Shown: in pieces, positions 18,520 through 25,975 of the stretch
How the letters are laid out: each line of letters opens with the position of its first letter
Position numbering within the stretch: the first letter of the stretch is position 1
Translations under genes and position numbers: made by a program
Assembly: GCF_943736995.1 (NCBI RefSeq)
Contig: NZ_CALSFT010000002.1
Coordinates: 744,001 to 808,000 of the forward strand
Length of the DNA stretch: 64,000 nucleotides
Reading direction: 5' to 3'
Source: Sporosarcina sp. Marseille-Q4943
GTDB taxonomy: Bacteria > Bacillota > Bacilli > Bacillales_A > Planococcaceae
The notes under the pieces: model-generated
The model's database searches: none
What the model saw: only the letters and a program-made list of their open reading frames with translations
What the model was told of the DNA's origin: nothing

Positions 18520-18936
18520 ATGATCGAAGGGGTGTTTACGCTGAAAAAGTTCAAATTCATCCGCAATGAAAGAGGATCGATGAGCATCGAGTTCCTAGGC
18601 ATACTCCCTTTTTACTTTCTGTTTTTCCTATTGCTGTGGCAAGTTGTTGCTTCAGGTTACGCGGTGCTCAGCCTGAAATCCGCGGCGAACGACGGTGCAC
18701 AAGTGTATGCTTTGACGGGCGATTATTGGGATGCGGTCGATGCTGTGAATGAATCGATCGGCGACAGCAGCCTGCTCACAAACCCGCTTGTCACTGTAAC
18801 ATCAGGTGGTGGGGACGGGCTATTCGACTTTAAGATTTCAGCGAGGCATCCTCTTGTGTTCATCCCCGAAAAGTGGAAGTCGACCATGTCGGTTTCCATT
18901 GACTCTAAGGCTGCAGGTAAGGTGATGCTGAAGTGA
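18520..18936 (+). CDS. TadE-like pseudopilin
   Basis: 138 residues. NERGSMSIEFLGILPFYFLFFLLLWQVVASGYAVLSLKSAANDGA matches the TadE pattern: Gly-Ser before the hydrophobic helix, Glu five residues in, then a conserved Ala-rich stretch. The rest is a small soluble domain. TadE is a minor pseudopilin of the Flp pilus. The ATG at 18520 has little ribosome site of its own, while GAAGGGGTG lies just after it, so a GTG at 18532 is possible. The stop overlaps the next start as GTGA, so the pair is translationally coupled. Confidence 0.8.
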   Translation: MIEGVFTLKKFKFIRNERGSMSIEFLGILPFYFLFFLLLWQVVASGYAVLSLKSAANDGAQVYALTGDYWDAVDAVNESIGDSSLLTNPLVTVTSGGGDGLFDFKISARHPLVFIPEKWKSTMSVSIDSKAAGKVMLK

Positions 18937-19586
18937 AGTATGTGGATAACGAACGTGGAAGCGGCCTAGTGTACATGCTCTGGATCATGGTGTCATCAAT
19001 CGTTATTTGCGTCATCGTTTTGAATATCGCGAAGGTGTATGCCGTGAAGCAACAAGCTGCAAATGCCACGCAACTCGCTGCACTTGCAGGAACGTCTGTG
19101 TTGGTCAATGCCGGGAAGGATGCGATAGAAGCATTCGATCAACTATCGGAAGCTGAAGACGTGATATTGCAATTAGAGGTTGATGACGGAAAATCAGTTG
19201 GTGAGCTTGTTGACGAAAAGGCTCAAGAATATCGGAATCAAGGATTGGCGCGAGACATTGCATATATCAATTCGATGAATGATATCCTGACGCCAAGGAT
19301 GGCTGCTTATGGTTTATTAAAATCACTTGTGTACGATCAAATTAAAGTTTCTAATGGAAAATTCAACCAGACGGTGCGCGATGTAGTCAAGAAAAACGGA
19401 GGCAATGAGGAACGGATCGAAGTTTCATTCACATCTGATTTCCGTGTCGAAGTGGAAGCCGACGTCACATACGAATCGATTACGGACACCGCCGAGGAAT
19501 ACATCAAAGAAATGACAAAAGAAGTCCCGCAAAAAGGCTACGGCCCTTCCTTGTTATTTTTAAAAGACGTTACGGGTGGCGAATGA
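18933..19586 (+). CDS. TadG/TadE-like pseudopilin
   Basis: 217 residues from GTG. The N-terminus NERGSGLVYMLWIMVSSIVICVIVLNIAKVYAVKQQAANATQLAALAG is a single anchor helix followed by the Ala-rich helix seen in Flp pilus-assembly TadE/TadG-like (PilZ-unrelated) pseudopilins. A charged extracytoplasmic domain of about 160 residues follows. It is presumably a minor pilus component or assembly protein paired with the gene at 18520. It is the last gene of the Tad unit and ends 34 bases before a terminator. Confidence 0.75.
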   Translation: MKYVDNERGSGLVYMLWIMVSSIVICVIVLNIAKVYAVKQQAANATQLAALAGTSVLVNAGKDAIEAFDQLSEAEDVILQLEVDDGKSVGELVDEKAQEYRNQGLARDIAYINSMNDILTPRMAAYGLLKSLVYDQIKVSNGKFNQTVRDVVKKNGGNEERIEVSFTSDFRVEVEADVTYESITDTAEEYIKEMTKEVPQKGYGPSLLFLKDVTGGE

Positions 19587-19619
19587 ATCATAATTAAATG
19601 AAGAGACTCACATAAAGAA

Positions 19620-19651
19620 TGCCAAAGGAAAAAATCCTCTGGCAATTTTTT
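19620..19651 (+). terminator. Terminator at the end of the Tad operon
   Basis: TGCCA.AGGA (19620-19629) pairs with TCCT.TGGCA (19635-19644) with one internal mismatch, and is followed by ATTTTTT. The T-run overlaps the stop codon of the convergent P450 gene. The hairpin could serve both strands, though the minus-strand T-tract is poor. Confidence 0.75.
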
Positions 19652-20882
19652 ATGTTATTTTTATGATCATCCGACTTGCTGGTAGGGTCGGCATGCGAGT
19701 TAAATTGATCGACAAATCTTGGCCTTTGACAACGGAGTAGTCCAACTCATTTACAAGAAAGGACAAGCTTGCCTTCATGATTGCGACGGTTACATCTTCC
19801 CCTGGACAGCGGTGGCCCTGTGCAGGATCTCCGCCGCCTTGTGGCACGAAATTATAAGGTGTCACTGTCTCTTCCAAAAAACGTTTCGGATTGAACAGAT
19901 CAGGATTATTCCAACTCTTCGAATCGTGATTCGTACCATAAATATCAACGAGCACCGTATCGCCCTTATGGAATTGATAACCTCTCCATTCAAAATCTTG
20001 CCGGACCATCGCACCTAGGAATGGCGTGAACGGGTAATAACGGCGGACTTCCTGGGAGAAAGCTTCCAAAAATTCATCATCGGCACGTAATGATAAGCGG
20101 TGCTGTGGAAATTCATGAAGAGCAAGTGCGCTAAAGACGATAAACCGAGCAACCGCTACGATCGGACGGATGACGCTGATCAATTCGACCGCTGCAATTT
20201 GTGCATCCAACAATTGTCCATTTTCATCTCGATGCGTTGCGATAACCTCGAGTGCATGATCGACACCTTCGACAGCCACCGAACGGTACTTTTCGATCAA
20301 GGAGCGGATCCATTCCTCAGTCCGTTCCCGTGCTTTACGTCCTTCCCGATATCTCGGCCCGACTCCTCCAAACGCATCGATCAAAGCTCCCAAATCGTAA
20401 GCCCGTTTCGATACTTCCGATTCTTTCAGCGGCACACCAGCCCACAAACAGGCGACCCGGCATAGGACCTCTTCAGCCTCATCGAATAATATGACTTCCT
20501 GACTGCTCTTCCATTGACTTGCCTGCAATCTCCATTGCTCCAAGGTCAATTGGTGAACCCGCCTTATCCCCGCCTCTGTCATAAGTGATAAAAACATCAT
20601 CTTTCGGACTTGGTGAGCCGTTCCATCGAGCGTCTGCACACCGCCTTCCCCAAAAAGAGACTTCTGAATCCGCTTCGGAACTGCTCCGGATCGTTGGAAA
20701 CGGGATGTATCATAGAACAGCCTTACTGCCTCCGGGCCTTTCATACAAATCATCTTCTTCCCCATCAATCGCGTCTCAAAAATATCGGTTCCAAGTTCAG
20801 CGAACCGATTCCTCATAAAATGATAGCCTTCCGTCAATAAATTAAAAGTATGATCAAAGCCTTTATCCACGGGTATTGACAT
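19650..20882 (-). CDS. CYP152-family cytochrome P450 fatty acid peroxygenase
   Basis: 410 residues from the ATG at 20882, which has GGAG 7 bases upstream; the frame is open further upstream to 20987. The haem-binding loop is PQGGGDPAQGHRCPGED with the ligand Cys359, and the CYP152 signature Arg239-Pro240 (IRPIVAVARF) replaces the usual I-helix acid-alcohol pair. CYP152 enzymes use H2O2 to hydroxylate or decarboxylate long-chain fatty acids, with the substrate carboxylate held by this Arg. The residue corresponding to BSbeta Gln85 / OleT His85 is Gln83 (GGVQTLDG). That points to hydroxylation rather than alkene formation, although the discriminant is recalled from family knowledge. It is convergent with the Tad operon and follows the lipoprotein gene by 76 bases. 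Confidence 0.9.
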   Translation of the reverse strand: MSIPVDKGFDHTFNLLTEGYHFMRNRFAELGTDIFETRLMGKKMICMKGPEAVRLFYDTSRFQRSGAVPKRIQKSLFGEGGVQTLDGTAHQVRKMMFLSLMTEAGIRRVHQLTLEQWRLQASQWKSSQEVILFDEAEEVLCRVACLWAGVPLKESEVSKRAYDLGALIDAFGGVGPRYREGRKARERTEEWIRSLIEKYRSVAVEGVDHALEVIATHRDENGQLLDAQIAAVELISVIRPIVAVARFIVFSALALHEFPQHRLSLRADDEFLEAFSQEVRRYYPFTPFLGAMVRQDFEWRGYQFHKGDTVLVDIYGTNHDSKSWNNPDLFNPKRFLEETVTPYNFVPQGGGDPAQGHRCPGEDVTVAIMKASLSFLVNELDYSVVKGQDLSINLTRMPTLPASRMIIKIT

Positions 20883-20900
20883 GTTAGTTCTCCAACTCCT

Positions 20901-20923
20901 ATTCACGTTGTGATACTGTGAAT
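20901..20923. promoter_or_regulatory. Inverted repeat upstream of the P450 gene
   Basis: ATTCAC at 20901-20906 and GTGAAT at 20918-20923 form an inverted repeat with an 11-base spacer, about 20 bases upstream of the P450 start on the minus strand. It could be an operator for a dimeric repressor. No regulator gene lies next to it, so the assignment is tentative. Confidence 0.3.
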
Positions 20924-20958
20924 ATTCCCTGTTTGAGGAGTATTTAACATGTTCATTT

Positions 20959-21579
20959 CTATTCCACCTTCTCATAGATCCCTTCATCTACATAATAGAA
21001 GAAGTTTTCATCTGACATGAGCAGCCGCACTTCCGCATCACCGTCAGCACCGTTTGCAGTGCCGTAAATGAGCAATTGTCCGTTTTCCGGCACGAAGAAG
21101 AATTCAGCATCCCCTTCTGGCGTCCGGTAATGATCGCCTTGGAATTTATCTGTGATCTCCTGAAGATCCTTTTCACCCGATTCGACTGCAATAAAGGTTA
21201 GTTTATCTTCATAGTACCCGATCGTCATCTTTGCTGCGGGATAATGATGATACGTTTCTCCGTGAATCGTGTTCTCTTCCTCCAAAATTTCAGGTTTTCC
21301 CCATATTTCCTCTGCGGTAGAAGGGGAGTCTCCTAATTTCATTCCATAAACGAATAGGTTGCCGTCTTCCATGTCGAAGAGCGGCGGTTTATTGTCCAGC
21401 TCAATCGTTTGGTCACCACTGTCCTCGGCTGGATCTTGTCCATCAAGCTCCTCGCTTTCGTCGACTGCGACGCCGGATGGATTCTCTTCATTGGCCGGCT
21501 CTTGTTCAGCCTTTTTTTGCGCACAACCTGCAACTAGCAGCATTGAAACTAGTAGTGAAAACCAAAGCTTACGATTCAC
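20959..21579 (-). CDS. Lipoprotein of unknown function
   Basis: 206 residues. The lipoprotein signal ends in the lipobox LVAGC (Cys19), followed by an acidic Glu/Asp-rich linker (about 20-65). The folded part (about 70-206) contains GMKLGDSPSTAEEIWGKPE, HHYPAAKMTIGYYEDKLTFIAV and DGDAEVRLLMSDENFFYY. The sequence LGDSPSTAEEIWGKP resembles small Bacillus lipoproteins with a repeated modulation of the LG..P..V...WGKP type (such as DUF4309), but I cannot confirm the family. It lies upstream of and on the same strand as the P450 gene. Confidence 0.6.
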   Translation of the reverse strand: MNRKLWFSLLVSMLLVAGCAQKKAEQEPANEENPSGVAVDESEELDGQDPAEDSGDQTIELDNKPPLFDMEDGNLFVYGMKLGDSPSTAEEIWGKPEILEEENTIHGETYHHYPAAKMTIGYYEDKLTFIAVESGEKDLQEITDKFQGDHYRTPEGDAEFFFVPENGQLLIYGTANGADGDAEVRLLMSDENFFYYVDEGIYEKVE

Positions 21580-21667
21580 TCGAAATCATCTCCTCTTAAA
21601 CTAAATAATGAGATATCTCTCGTTACCTAGATTATCCAACAATTCTTTCTGCTTATCAAACAAAACT

Positions 21668-21695
21668 AAAAAACAGCCCATTGTTCTATGGGCTG
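21668..21695 (-). terminator. Terminator of the LCP-family gene
   Basis: On the minus strand CAGCCCAT (21688-21695) pairs with ATGGGCTG (21674-21681), followed by TTTTTTAG. It lies 9 bases downstream of the LCP gene stop. Confidence 0.8.
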
Positions 21696-21703
21696 CAGCA
21701 AAG

Positions 21704-22636
21704 TTAATCCATTTCTAAATGTGCCTTCAGCTCTACCTTTACATCTTCGAGCTCACGAGGATTCATCATATAGTACCAAATTCCGTCCATTCGTTTCCCT
21801 TCGCCTTTTTCGAACTTGATTTGATCAACGGATTTCGCAGCGTCCCGGTAATTTTTTTGCACTTCCACCATTTCTTCGAACGTCATATTCGTCCGTACGT
21901 TGTTGCCAATCGCTTCAAAAATGCTCTTATATTTCATTAAACTTGAGAGCTTAGAGCCTTTTTGTAAGATTCCTTGGATGACTTGCTTCTGCCTATCTTG
22001 CCGACCGAAATCGCCGCGCGGGTCATCCATTCGCATCCGTACAAAGGCGAGGGCCTCTTCTCCATCTAGTGTGATTTCACCTTGCGGAAATGAATGTTCA
22101 TCAACAGTGAAATCGAGCGAATTCATGACAGACACACCACCGACCGCGTCAATGATCTCCTTGAAGCTTTCCATATTCACTTGGATGACATAGTCTATTG
22201 GAATGTCGAGAAAATGTTCCACTGTGGCGAGTGACATTTCGATTCCGCCATATGCATAGGCATGATTCAGCTTATCTTCAAATCCCATCCCGACAATATC
22301 TCCGTATGTATCCCGCGGGATGCTCACCATTTTTGTAGATTGAAGCGTTGGATTGACTGTCAGGACGATCATCGTATCAGAGCGGCCTTTGTCGCCTTTC
22401 CTCTCATCTACTCCTAAAACGAGAACGGAGAAGGGATCTTTCTCTTTAAACATGATCGGATCATCCCTTTTTTCCGAGAAAACGCGCTCCATTGGCTCAT
22501 GGATCTGTTTCGCCGTTTCCGTCAGTTCATTCACAAAGAATAGCGCATAGCAAGCGATGCCAATCAATAGAAGGCAAGCAACACCTCCCGCCAACCATAA
22601 CAACTTCCTATACGATTTTTTCTGGATTTCCGCCAT
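21704..22636 (-). CDS. LytR-CpsA-Psr (LCP) family cell-wall ligase
   Basis: 310 residues: a short cytoplasmic segment, one membrane helix (about 14-34), then the LCP domain. Signatures present are VLVLGVDERKGDKGRSDTMIVLTVNP, the SIPRDTYGDI pyrophosphate-binding block, KLNHAYAYGGI and DFGRQDRQKQVIQGI. LCP enzymes transfer undecaprenyl-linked glycopolymers (teichoic acids, capsule or secondary cell-wall polymers) to peptidoglycan at the outer membrane face. In this window it is a plausible partner for the SLH proteins, whose domains bind secondary cell-wall polymer. It is monocistronic, divergent from the acyl-CoA ligase gene, and has its own terminator. Confidence 0.9.
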   Translation of the reverse strand: MAEIQKKSYRKLLWLAGGVACLLLIGIACYALFFVNELTETAKQIHEPMERVFSEKRDDPIMFKEKDPFSVLVLGVDERKGDKGRSDTMIVLTVNPTLQSTKMVSIPRDTYGDIVGMGFEDKLNHAYAYGGIEMSLATVEHFLDIPIDYVIQVNMESFKEIIDAVGGVSVMNSLDFTVDEHSFPQGEITLDGEEALAFVRMRMDDPRGDFGRQDRQKQVIQGILQKGSKLSSLMKYKSIFEAIGNNVRTNMTFEEMVEVQKNYRDAAKSVDQIKFEKGEGKRMDGIWYYMMNPRELEDVKVELKAHLEMD

Positions 22637-22747
22637 TTACCTTTCCCACCACTCATTTAGAATTAATATAGAATACTTATTAACAGTTTACGCGGGGATT
22701 AACAGAAGTAGACAGATGTTTTATTATCTGAATATTAGTTATATATC

Positions 22748-22776
22748 TTGTAATCTGAAATATCGGTTGGTACTAT
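22748..22776 (+). promoter_or_regulatory. Sigma-A promoter of the acyl-CoA ligase gene
   Basis: TTGTAA at 22748-22753 and TACTAT at 22771-22776 are separated by 17 bases, about 40 bases before the ribosome site of the ligase. Confidence 0.5.
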
Positions 22777-22815
22777 AAAAATAGATGGCAAAATGGTGTA
22801 AAGGGGAGAATATCC

Positions 22816-24318
22816 ATGTTCATGACAGACGTGTTGGAGGAGTATGCACAAAATCAGCCGGACAAAGTTTTCACCTTATATAACGGGAGGGAGTGGACGT
22901 ATGGCGAGTTTTTCGAGAAAGCGAAGAAAGTGGCGGGGCATTTCCAGGCGGAAGGGTATGAAAAAGGGGACATCATCGCACTTTATTCGCTGAACTCCGA
23001 CCTCTTTCTCGTCTTTTATTTCGGCATTCAACTGGGCGGTTTCACCGTCATGCCGGTCAATACAAAATTAGCGCCACCGGAAGTGGAGTACATCTTCAAC
23101 CATTCCGAGGCAAAAGCGCTTGTATATGATAAGCAATTAGAAGACATCGTCCATCAGTCGAAGCATCCTTTCAAAGAGAAGCTATCAATCGGTGAAGAAG
23201 GGGACGTCGATCGAATTTTAGCTGGCAGCACGGGGACTTTTCAACCTGTAGAATTGCGCGGGGAAGATACGACGGTCGTCATGTACACATCCGGAACGAC
23301 GGGCAAGCCGAAAGGGGTCATGTTGACACACCAGAATATCCTTTCGACTGCGGAAATTTGGTCGGAGGCAATGTCGATCACGAATGAAGACAGGATGCTC
23401 ATATCAACCCCGTTATTCCATTGTGCCGCCTGCCATGTGTTCATGATTCCCGTCACGTATAAAGGCGGAACAATCATCATCGAGGAAGCTTTCTCGCCAA
23501 AAGGAACGGTTGAGCTGCTCCAGAAAACGGAGCCGACAATTTTCTTCGGAGTTCCCGCAATGTATACAATCATCCTGAATTTGCCGGATATTAAAAAACT
23601 GGAACTTTCTTCATTGCGCCTATTCGGTTACGGAGCTGCACCGATGCCGTATGAAATATTGAAGAAGCTGAAAGAGACATTCCCGAATGTGAAAGTGCAA
23701 AACCTGTATGGGCAGACGGAAAACTCACCGGCGGCGTCCACACTGAAAGATCACCTCGCCCTCGAGAAAATCGGCTCGGTCGGTCAAGCGTTGCCGCAGA
23801 CCGAAGTCCGGGTCGTCGATGAATTCGGGGAACCGCTCCCGACCGGTCAAGTCGGTGAAATCGTCATGCGCGGCCCGCAAGTAATGAAAGGCTATTTGAA
23901 AGACGAGGAGGAGACAAGGCGGACGATCAAAAACGGCTGGCTCTATACGGGCGATCTTGGCAGAATGGATGAGGACGGACTCCTGTATATCGTCGACCGG
24001 AAGAAAGATATGATCATTCGTGGCGGCGAAAATGTCTATCCGGTCGAAGTGGAGGAAGTGCTTTATCAAATTCCAGGTCTGTTTGAAGCTGCAGTCGTTG
24101 GCGTTCCCGATGAAGTGTTAGGGGAAGTGCCGAAAGCGTATGTCGTCGTGAAGGAAGGGGCGACCCTCACCGAAGCCGACGTCATCAGCCATTGCTCAAG
24201 CAATCTTGCAAAATATAAAATTCCTGTAGAAATCGAATTCCTTGATGAACTTCCGCGGAATGCTTCAGGGAAAGTGTTGAAACATACATTGCGTTCCGGA
24301 GTGCACACAACGATATGA
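22816..24318 (+). CDS. Class I adenylate-forming acyl-CoA ligase
   Basis: 500 residues. The AMP-binding P-loop YTSGTTGKPKGVMLTH lies near 157-172, with GYGAAPMP, LYGQTE, YTGDLG and the C-terminal Lys motif (RNASGKVLKH). This places it in the fatty-acyl/aryl-CoA synthetase group that activates a carboxylate with ATP and joins it to CoA. The length and the PKGVMLTH motif fit medium- or long-chain fatty acyl-CoA ligases; the substrate is not fixed by sequence. A ribosome site AAGGGGAG precedes the ATG. It is monocistronic, and its terminal hairpin may also serve the convergent deacetylase gene. Confidence 0.85.
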   Translation: MFMTDVLEEYAQNQPDKVFTLYNGREWTYGEFFEKAKKVAGHFQAEGYEKGDIIALYSLNSDLFLVFYFGIQLGGFTVMPVNTKLAPPEVEYIFNHSEAKALVYDKQLEDIVHQSKHPFKEKLSIGEEGDVDRILAGSTGTFQPVELRGEDTTVVMYTSGTTGKPKGVMLTHQNILSTAEIWSEAMSITNEDRMLISTPLFHCAACHVFMIPVTYKGGTIIIEEAFSPKGTVELLQKTEPTIFFGVPAMYTIILNLPDIKKLELSSLRLFGYGAAPMPYEILKKLKETFPNVKVQNLYGQTENSPAASTLKDHLALEKIGSVGQALPQTEVRVVDEFGEPLPTGQVGEIVMRGPQVMKGYLKDEEETRRTIKNGWLYTGDLGRMDEDGLLYIVDRKKDMIIRGGENVYPVEVEEVLYQIPGLFEAAVVGVPDEVLGEVPKAYVVVKEGATLTEADVISHCSSNLAKYKIPVEIEFLDELPRNASGKVLKHTLRSGVHTTI

Positions 24319-24362
24319 CAAAAAAGCCCCTTCTTCAGCCGATTACAACTGAAAAAGGGGCT
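24319..24362 (-). terminator. Terminator for the deacetylase transcript (and convergent ligase)
   Basis: AGCCCCTT at 24325-24332 pairs with AAGGGGCT at 24355-24362. On the minus strand the second arm is followed by a run of six T, so it fits best as terminator of the deacetylase mRNA, which then includes the 20-nt repeat array in its 3' UTR. On the plus strand there is no T-run. Confidence 0.7.
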
Positions 24363-24366
24363 CCTT

Positions 24367-24526
24367 CAACTCCAAAAACGCAAAAACGCTAGAATTTACG
24401 CATAAATGTCTCCAAAAACGCATAAATCCCCGGAAAAGCGCATAAACGAAAAAACTCACGCATAACTGCTCAGAATTACGCATAAACTCCGCCAAATGCG
24501 CATAACTGCACACAATTACGCATAAC
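24367..24526. repeat. 20-nt periodic repeat array A (core TTATGCGY, eight units)
   Basis: Eight consecutive units, each exactly 20 nt (starts 24367, 24387 and so on to 24507). On the plus strand the conserved core is ACGCATAA or GCGCATAA, while the other 11-12 positions vary; the first unit has a decayed core (ACGCAAAA). Read on the minus strand, that is along the deacetylase transcript, the core is TTATGCGT/C. The array lies between the deacetylase stop codon and its terminator. The same family recurs at 51492. See findings. Confidence 0.85.
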
Positions 24527-24543
24527 CGCTCCCGCTCAATCCC

Positions 24544-25689
24544 TCACATGCCCTTCAATTTATCCGCAAAGTCCTTCAAGCTCATATGCGAATGGACGCG
24601 TTGCCGATTTAACGCATAAATCGGATCGCCGCGATGAACATTTCCTTCCTCGATCGTGAAAGCGATGGTAATACCAGCGTCTTTCAATGCTTGGATGGCC
24701 TGTAAACTGTTTTTCCCGTAAGGATAGGCGTGCGCTTTTACTCTATGACCGCCCAATATTTGCTCGATTGTTTCATTCGCTTCCCGTATATCTGCACGAA
24801 TGACATTACGTGATTCCGATTGCAAATAGCTTAAGCCGGTACGCGAATTGAACATATGGTAGGAGTGTGTATGATTTTCATAGGAATACACATCTGTCGT
24901 CGATTGGAGATCATATTCGGAAACCATTCCCGGCTTTCCGATCCTGCTTGTAATCAAGAAAGACGTCGCCTTGAACCCATAACGCTTTAAAATCGGATAG
25001 CCCAATTCAATTGTCGACTCATAGCCGTCATCGAATGTGATGAGGACGGATTTCGCTGGCAAGTTGAGTTTGCCTTGCACCCATAATTCCAATTGCCTCG
25101 GTGTGATCGTTGTCCAATTGTTCTTTTTCAAATAGGCCATCTGTTCCTCAAAATTTTTCACTTCGAGGACGGATACATTATCGCTCAGTTTGACCCTCGT
25201 CAAATCATGGTACATAAGCACAGGGATGCCGGAATCGATGACGATTTCCTTCTTATCTATATAACCCGTCTTTCCACCGAAGTTGACCGGATAATAGTTG
25301 CCTTGCGCCCGTTGCAAGTGGATCGTCAGATTGGGCTGTAATTGACCGATCGCCTTTGCCTTCTTGTTAGGGGCATTGAGGATCGGGACATGCTTTTTGG
25401 TAATGGCACGGACCGGATATGCGCCTTTCAAAGTCCCGTAACTATCTTTGACTGCCATCGCGCGCTTCTTTGAAAACATCACTTCATCCCCGCCGATGAC
25501 CGTATGATAATAGCGGTCCGTTTCCTTTACGATGGAAGTGGATGTGCCTTTCATAAATACTGCGACTTTCTTTGACTGGTTGTAAACAGGTGTCGTTTCT
25601 GTGATGTTGACGGTTGGTACGCTTCCCGCTTCTGGCATCATTGGAAATACTAGCGCGAATAGAAGCGTCAACCAAAAAACTCTCTTCAA
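24544..25689 (-). CDS. Secreted polysaccharide deacetylase with SH3-like domain
   Basis: 381 residues from a TTG start at 25689, chosen for GGGAG 8 bases upstream. A signal peptide (about 1-21) precedes two SH3-like stretches (about 28-140, with GYIDKKEIV). A NodB-type deacetylase domain covers about 150-381: VLMYHDLTR, VLITFDDGYEST (metal-binding Asp pair), the HTHSYHMF histidines, and AYPYGKNS. Such enzymes remove acetyl groups from peptidoglycan or a wall polysaccharide outside the cell. The SH3 part probably docks it on the wall. It is transcribed alone; the 20-nt repeat array forms its 3' UTR. Confidence 0.85.
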   Translation of the reverse strand: MKRVFWLTLLFALVFPMMPEAGSVPTVNITETTPVYNQSKKVAVFMKGTSTSIVKETDRYYHTVIGGDEVMFSKKRAMAVKDSYGTLKGAYPVRAITKKHVPILNAPNKKAKAIGQLQPNLTIHLQRAQGNYYPVNFGGKTGYIDKKEIVIDSGIPVLMYHDLTRVKLSDNVSVLEVKNFEEQMAYLKKNNWTTITPRQLELWVQGKLNLPAKSVLITFDDGYESTIELGYPILKRYGFKATSFLITSRIGKPGMVSEYDLQSTTDVYSYENHTHSYHMFNSRTGLSYLQSESRNVIRADIREANETIEQILGGHRVKAHAYPYGKNSLQAIQALKDAGITIAFTIEEGNVHRGDPIYALNRQRVHSHMSLKDFADKLKGM

Positions 25690-25736
25690 ATTTCTTACTC
25701 CCTTTCATTTCCCGCCCCAGCTGTTGCACAAGAAAA

Positions 25737-25770
25737 GCCTTTGTGAACAAATTAGCTTGTCCACAAAGGC
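25737..25770. repeat. Strong hairpin between the deacetylase and TAXI genes
   Basis: GCCTTTGTG.ACAA (25737-25750) pairs with TTGT.CACAAAGGC (25757-25770), with a 6-base loop and one mismatch. It lies in the 5' region of the deacetylase mRNA, 48 bases upstream of its TTG. On the minus strand it is followed by TTTTC, so it could attenuate that transcript; on the plus strand by TTTATG. No protein ligand is evident. Confidence 0.55.
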
Positions 25771-25905
25771 TTTATGCACAATCATCTAGGTAACATATTC
25801 ATGTGTATCTTTCGTCTATCTAGTATATCGGCCGAAGGAAGCTAATTGTTATATAAATTTCAGTATGAATTATATAAGTCATTTAATAGAATAGTATAAA
25901 CTAAC

Positions 25906-25934
25906 TTGCATTTTGAAAATTCGTGCTGTATTAT
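25906..25934 (+). promoter_or_regulatory. Sigma-A promoter of the TAXI-TRAP operon
   Basis: TTGCAT at 25906-25911 and TATTAT at 25929-25934 are 17 bases apart and lie about 40 bases before the TAXI gene. Confidence 0.55.
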
Positions 25935-25975
25935 TGTGAAAGTTATTAGATAATTAGTAGGGAAGGATGATACAT

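Noticed and set aside
24367..24526. Array A as a CRISPR locus
   Set aside because: The constant part is only about 8 nt and the unit is 20 nt; CRISPR repeats are 21-48 nt with spacers of similar size, and no cas genes are nearby.
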